From the NCBI RefSeq assembly GCF_036195325.1, contig NZ_CP108101.1, positions 3,906,001 to 3,970,000 of the forward strand: DNA of 64,000 bases, read 5' to 3'. Shown here piece by piece: positions 61,270 to 64,000 of this stretch; the stretch's first letter is position 1, and every line of letters starts with the position of its first letter. Under the pieces are notes generated by a model. That model was not told where the DNA came from. It searched no databases and saw nothing but the letters and a program-made list of their open reading frames with translations. The stretch is from Streptomyces sp. NBC_00234. GTDB lineage: Bacteria > Actinomycetota > Actinomycetes > Streptomycetales > Streptomycetaceae. Position numbers and translations under genes: made by a program.

Positions 61270-61491
61270 ATGCGTACGGGTGACGAGTCCTCGCGGAGTC
61301 CGGTCGGCGCGATCGGCAGAGTGACCGTACAGATCCCGCCCGACGGACCGGGCGAGGTACTCGTCGCCATGCGTGGCGGTTCCGAGTCGTACGCGGCGTA
61401 CTGCGCCACATCCATCGGCTGGGGCGTGCGCGTCGTCGTAGTCGACTCCCTCTCGGCACGCTCAGTGCTCGTCGAGCCTCTGCCTTCCTGA
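61270..61491 (+). CDS. NfeD-like OB-fold protein without membrane segment
   Basis: 73 aa. IGRVTVQIPPDGPGEVLVAM, YAAYCATSIGWGVRVVVVDS and SARSVLVEPL resemble the soluble C-terminal OB domain of NfeD, which accompanies flotillins. Normal NfeD proteins have 3-4 membrane helices before this; they are absent. It is 31 bp upstream of the flotillin gene, so the two are an operon. Confidence 0.65.
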   Translation: MRTGDESSRSPVGAIGRVTVQIPPDGPGEVLVAMRGGSESYAAYCATSIGWGVRVVVVDSLSARSVLVEPLPS

Positions 61492-61522
61492 TCACCGCCT
61501 GAATCACCGCTGGAGAGTTCCC

Positions 61523-62713
61523 ATGTTGTTCTGGCACGTTCCCGCGCCCAACGAGGCGATGCTCATATCCGGTACCAAGCGGCAGGCACAGGAGACACAG
61601 TTCCGGATCGTCACCGGGCACGGCAGTTTCGTCCTGCCGGTGAAGCAGAAGGCCCGCATGCTGTCGCTGGCTCTGCGGGAAGCGGAGATTTCCGAGGACT
61701 GTGTAACCCAGCAGGGCATCCGGCTGAGTGTGCGCGCCGTCTGCGTGTTCAAGGTCGGTGACGACGCGGTGTCGATCGCCAACGCGGCCCGCCGCTTCCT
61801 GTCCGAGCAGCACCGGATGGAAGAGCTCGTCGGCCGGATCTTCGCCGGTCACCTCCGCTCCATCATCGGCGGACTGACCGTTGAGCAGATCATCCGGGAA
61901 CGCAACCGCGTCGCCCAGGAAGTGGTGGCGGGCAGCCACGGCGAGATGGAGAAGCTCGGCATCGTCGTGGACGCTCTGCAGATCCAGGAGATCGAGGACG
62001 CCACCGGATACATCAACAACCTCGCCGCCCCGCACGCCGCCGCCGTCGCCAGCCAGGCACGTATCGCCCAGGCCAAGGCGGACCAGGAGGCGGCGGAGCG
62101 CGAGCAGCAGGCTGCCGCGCTCAAGGCCGAGTACGAACGTGACACCGCGATCAAGAGGGCCGGTTTCCTCGCCGAGACGGAGCAGTCCAACGCCCGCGCC
62201 GCGCAGGCGGGCCCGCTCGCGCGGGCCAGGGCGTCCCACGAGGTCATCGAGGAGCAGACCGCACTCGCCGAGCGCCAGGCCATGCTGGCCGCGCAGCGAC
62301 TGGAGGCGGAGGTCAGGCGTCCGGCGGACGCGGAGGCGTACCGTCAGCGCACACTGGCCGAAGCCGCCCGTGACCAGGTCAAGTTCGAGGCGGACGGCAA
62401 CGCCTACGCGGCACGGACCCTCGCCCAGGCGCAGGCCGACGCCAACGCCGCCCGCGCCGCCTCGCTGCGGGACGGAAACCAGGAACTCATCGCGGCCAAC
62501 CTCGTCGTGGAGAACCTGCCCGCGCTGGCCGACGCGGCTGCCCGGGGCATGGCCGGGGCGAGCCTCACCGTCCTGAACGGAACCAACGGGGTCAACGAGA
62601 TGGCGGCGGGTTTGGTGAGCCAGGGGCTGGCCATCTTCAACTCGCTCCAGAACACGAAGAATCCGGCCGTGAACGGGAAGTCGGACCTCCGTCTTCCCGG
62701 TATGACCTCGTAG
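61523..62713 (+). CDS. Flotillin-like SPFH protein
   Basis: 396 aa. SPFH core (MLISGTKRQAQETQFRIVTG, LSLALREAEISEDCVTQQGI, LGIVVDALQIQEIEDATGYI) followed by a charged Ala/Glu/Arg helix of about 150 residues that forms coiled coils. Flotillins organise membrane microdomains. Partner of the NfeD-like gene upstream. Confidence 0.9.
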   Translation: MLFWHVPAPNEAMLISGTKRQAQETQFRIVTGHGSFVLPVKQKARMLSLALREAEISEDCVTQQGIRLSVRAVCVFKVGDDAVSIANAARRFLSEQHRMEELVGRIFAGHLRSIIGGLTVEQIIRERNRVAQEVVAGSHGEMEKLGIVVDALQIQEIEDATGYINNLAAPHAAAVASQARIAQAKADQEAAEREQQAAALKAEYERDTAIKRAGFLAETEQSNARAAQAGPLARARASHEVIEEQTALAERQAMLAAQRLEAEVRRPADAEAYRQRTLAEAARDQVKFEADGNAYAARTLAQAQADANAARAASLRDGNQELIAANLVVENLPALADAAARGMAGASLTVLNGTNGVNEMAAGLVSQGLAIFNSLQNTKNPAVNGKSDLRLPGMTS

Positions 62714-62737
62714 AACACAGACCCGAGGCCCGGCAGT

Positions 62738-63463
62738 TCACGGACGGGCCCCGTTCCGAGCCACCCCGTACGGGCGCGGCAGCGCGTCGATGCCGAGCAT
62801 GCCGTGCGCGGAGTCGGCGTCCCGGGGCAGCCGGAGCGCTGCGGAGACGGCGTCCGGCATGGCGCTCCGACCGAGCAGGCCGGTGACCAGGGCGGCCGTC
62901 AGTTCGTGCCACCGGTCGGCGCTCCGCAGCATCGCGTGGTCGCCGCCCTCGACCGTGACCAGGCAGGTCCGGGCACCCGCGCGGCGGGCACGGTCGGCCA
63001 GGACCTCGCTGGCGCGGGGGCTCGTGACGCGGTCGTGGGTGCCGTGGATCAGGACGACGTCGCGGTCCGCGAGCTGGGCGACGGGATCCTCGGGCGGGCA
63101 CCACGGGGCGAGGCCGACCACCGCGCGCACGAGGGGATGCCCGGCCGCGCGGAGGGAGGCCCGGCCGCCCATGGAGTGGCCCACGAGGACGACGGGGATG
63201 TCACCGGCCTCACGCCGGAGAGCGTCGAGGGCGCGGACGGCGTCCTGCAGGGGGTCCTCGCGGGGGCCGTTCCAGCCGCGGACGGTGTAGCGGACGCTGC
63301 GGACCAGGACACCGGCCGGGCCGGTGGCCTTCGCGACGGCCCTCCGGAAGGGACGCATCCGGACGGCCGGCAGGTTCAGCGGCCCGAACGGCGGCGGCCC
63401 GGTTCCTGCCTCGCGGCCACCGTGCAGGAGGAGTACCGCAGCCGAGGGGGGTTGGTTTGCCAT
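62738..63463 (-). CDS. Alpha/beta hydrolase
   Basis: 241 aa. LLLHGG oxyanion strand, nucleophile elbow VGHSMGGRAS, acid LIHGTHDRVTSP, His in VEGGDHAML. Small dienelactone-hydrolase-like esterase of unknown substrate. The start at ATG 63463 matches the first beta strand. Convergent with the flotillin gene. Confidence 0.87.
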   Translation of the reverse strand: MANQPPSAAVLLLHGGREAGTGPPPFGPLNLPAVRMRPFRRAVAKATGPAGVLVRSVRYTVRGWNGPREDPLQDAVRALDALRREAGDIPVVLVGHSMGGRASLRAAGHPLVRAVVGLAPWCPPEDPVAQLADRDVVLIHGTHDRVTSPRASEVLADRARRAGARTCLVTVEGGDHAMLRSADRWHELTAALVTGLLGRSAMPDAVSAALRLPRDADSAHGMLGIDALPRPYGVARNGARP

Positions 63464-63516
63464 ACGTTCACGGTACGGGGGTACGCACGTGTCCACGTAC
63501 GGCGATCAAGGGAGCC

Positions 63517-64000
63517 ATGATGGCATCAGGACCTCAACTCGGACAGCCGGTGCAGGACTTCACCCTGCCCGGCGGAATTCTCACCGGCGACGCTTTCGAG
63601 CGGCGCGATTTCACGTTCTCGGAGACGCGCGGCCGGTCCGTCGTCCTCGCTTTCTATCCGGGGGACAACACTCCGGTCTGCACGAAGCAGCTCTGCTCCT
63701 ACTCTTCCGGGTTCGAGACCTTCGAGGGGCTGGACGCCGAGGTCTGGGGAATCAGTCCACAGGGTGTGGACAGTCATGAGTCGTTCGCCCGCACGCACGG
63801 GCTGCGGATGCCGCTGCTCGCCGACGAGGGACGCGAGATCGCCAAGGCGTACGGGGTTTCCGCACCCGGCATCGGTGTGCGGCGGGCGATCTTCCTGGTC
63901 GGTCCCGACGGTGTCCTGCGGTGGAAGCACGTGGCCCTGTTCGGTGCCACGTTCCAGTCGCTGGACACGCTCGCCGACCACCTGTCCGGCATCAAAGTCG
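63517..64000 (+). CDS. bcp: Peroxiredoxin of the BCP/PrxQ group, 3' end beyond the window
   Basis: 161 codons are visible. GQPVQDFTLPGG, YPGDNTPVCTKQLC with the peroxidatic Cys and a second Cys five residues later (the BCP pair), then FLVGPDGVLRW. It reduces hydroperoxides with thioredoxin. AAGGGAG precedes two adjacent ATGs; the first is used. Confidence 0.9.
   Translation, partial: MMASGPQLGQPVQDFTLPGGILTGDAFERRDFTFSETRGRSVVLAFYPGDNTPVCTKQLCSYSSGFETFEGLDAEVWGISPQGVDSHESFARTHGLRMPLLADEGREIAKAYGVSAPGIGVRRAIFLVGPDGVLRWKHVALFGATFQSLDTLADHLSGIKV

Noticed and set aside
1..64000. tRNA, rRNA and prophage or integrase genes
   Set aside because: None recognised on either strand while reading; no attachment-site pattern next to a tRNA.

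Overview
The window is chromosomal DNA from a high-GC actinomycete, almost certainly a Streptomyces species. The evidence is strong G/C bias at third codon positions, many GTG starts (one TTG), four-base ATGA/GTGA gene overlaps, an LAXTG-type sortase substrate, and a gamma-butyrolactone (A-factor family) synthase and receptor pair. I found no rRNA, tRNA, CRISPR array, prophage or intact transposase gene.

Layout. 1-6034: 5' part of an acyl-CoA oxidase, a two-gene SRPBCC/VOC operon beside a divergent AraC regulator, a PBP4-type D,D-carboxypeptidase and a membrane protein. 6231-12475: a deaminase, an aldo/keto reductase with a divergent LuxR-type regulator, a large Ala-rich LASTG surface protein, an orphan colicin-immunity-like gene and an MBL hydrolase divergent from a DJ-1/AraC regulator. 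12630-22115: a TetR/AidB-like dehydrogenase pair, then a pectin-degrading stretch (PL9 pectate lyase with CBM; PL1-CE8 pectate lyase/pectinesterase fusion) that flanks a GvpU-like gene, a small MerR-like regulator and an Old Yellow Enzyme. 22290-34001: two CNNM/CBS membrane proteins, two APC permeases, a phosphoribosyltransferase-hydrolase fusion, TerC, a permease/M20-peptidase operon, a PH-domain protein and a PGRP amidase.

34148-38347 is a compact butyrolactone-type signalling locus: a receptor repressor, an AfsA-like synthase, a pseudo-receptor regulator with an SDR in one operon, a divergent MDR reductase, and receptor-type palindromes in both divergent promoters. No antibiotic biosynthesis genes are adjacent. 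An antiporter, an MMPL exporter and a membrane acyltransferase follow. 43682-46820 is a cold-shock set: CspA, a DEAD-box helicase with a leader hairpin touching its Shine-Dalgarno sequence, and a second copy of the MerR-like regulator. 47154-55737 carries a sugar-nucleotide epimerase, a histidine kinase/response regulator pair, three overlapping glycosyl/methyl-transfer genes, a membrane-bound molybdopterin oxidoreductase with a partner, and a polytopic membrane protein. 55798-64000 holds a YunG-like protein, a PAS/GAF/SpoIIE phosphatase, an MFS pump with its TetR repressor, a lipoprotein, an NfeD-like/flotillin pair, a hydrolase and the start of a BCP peroxiredoxin.

The most unusual non-coding feature is a 164-bp non-autonomous mobile element with imperfect terminal inverted repeats bounded by TA. 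It is present in two near-identical full copies (48225-48388, 60231-60394) and as end fragments at 55741-55780 and 12562-12583. Each full copy starts exactly on the TAG stop codon of the gene before it.
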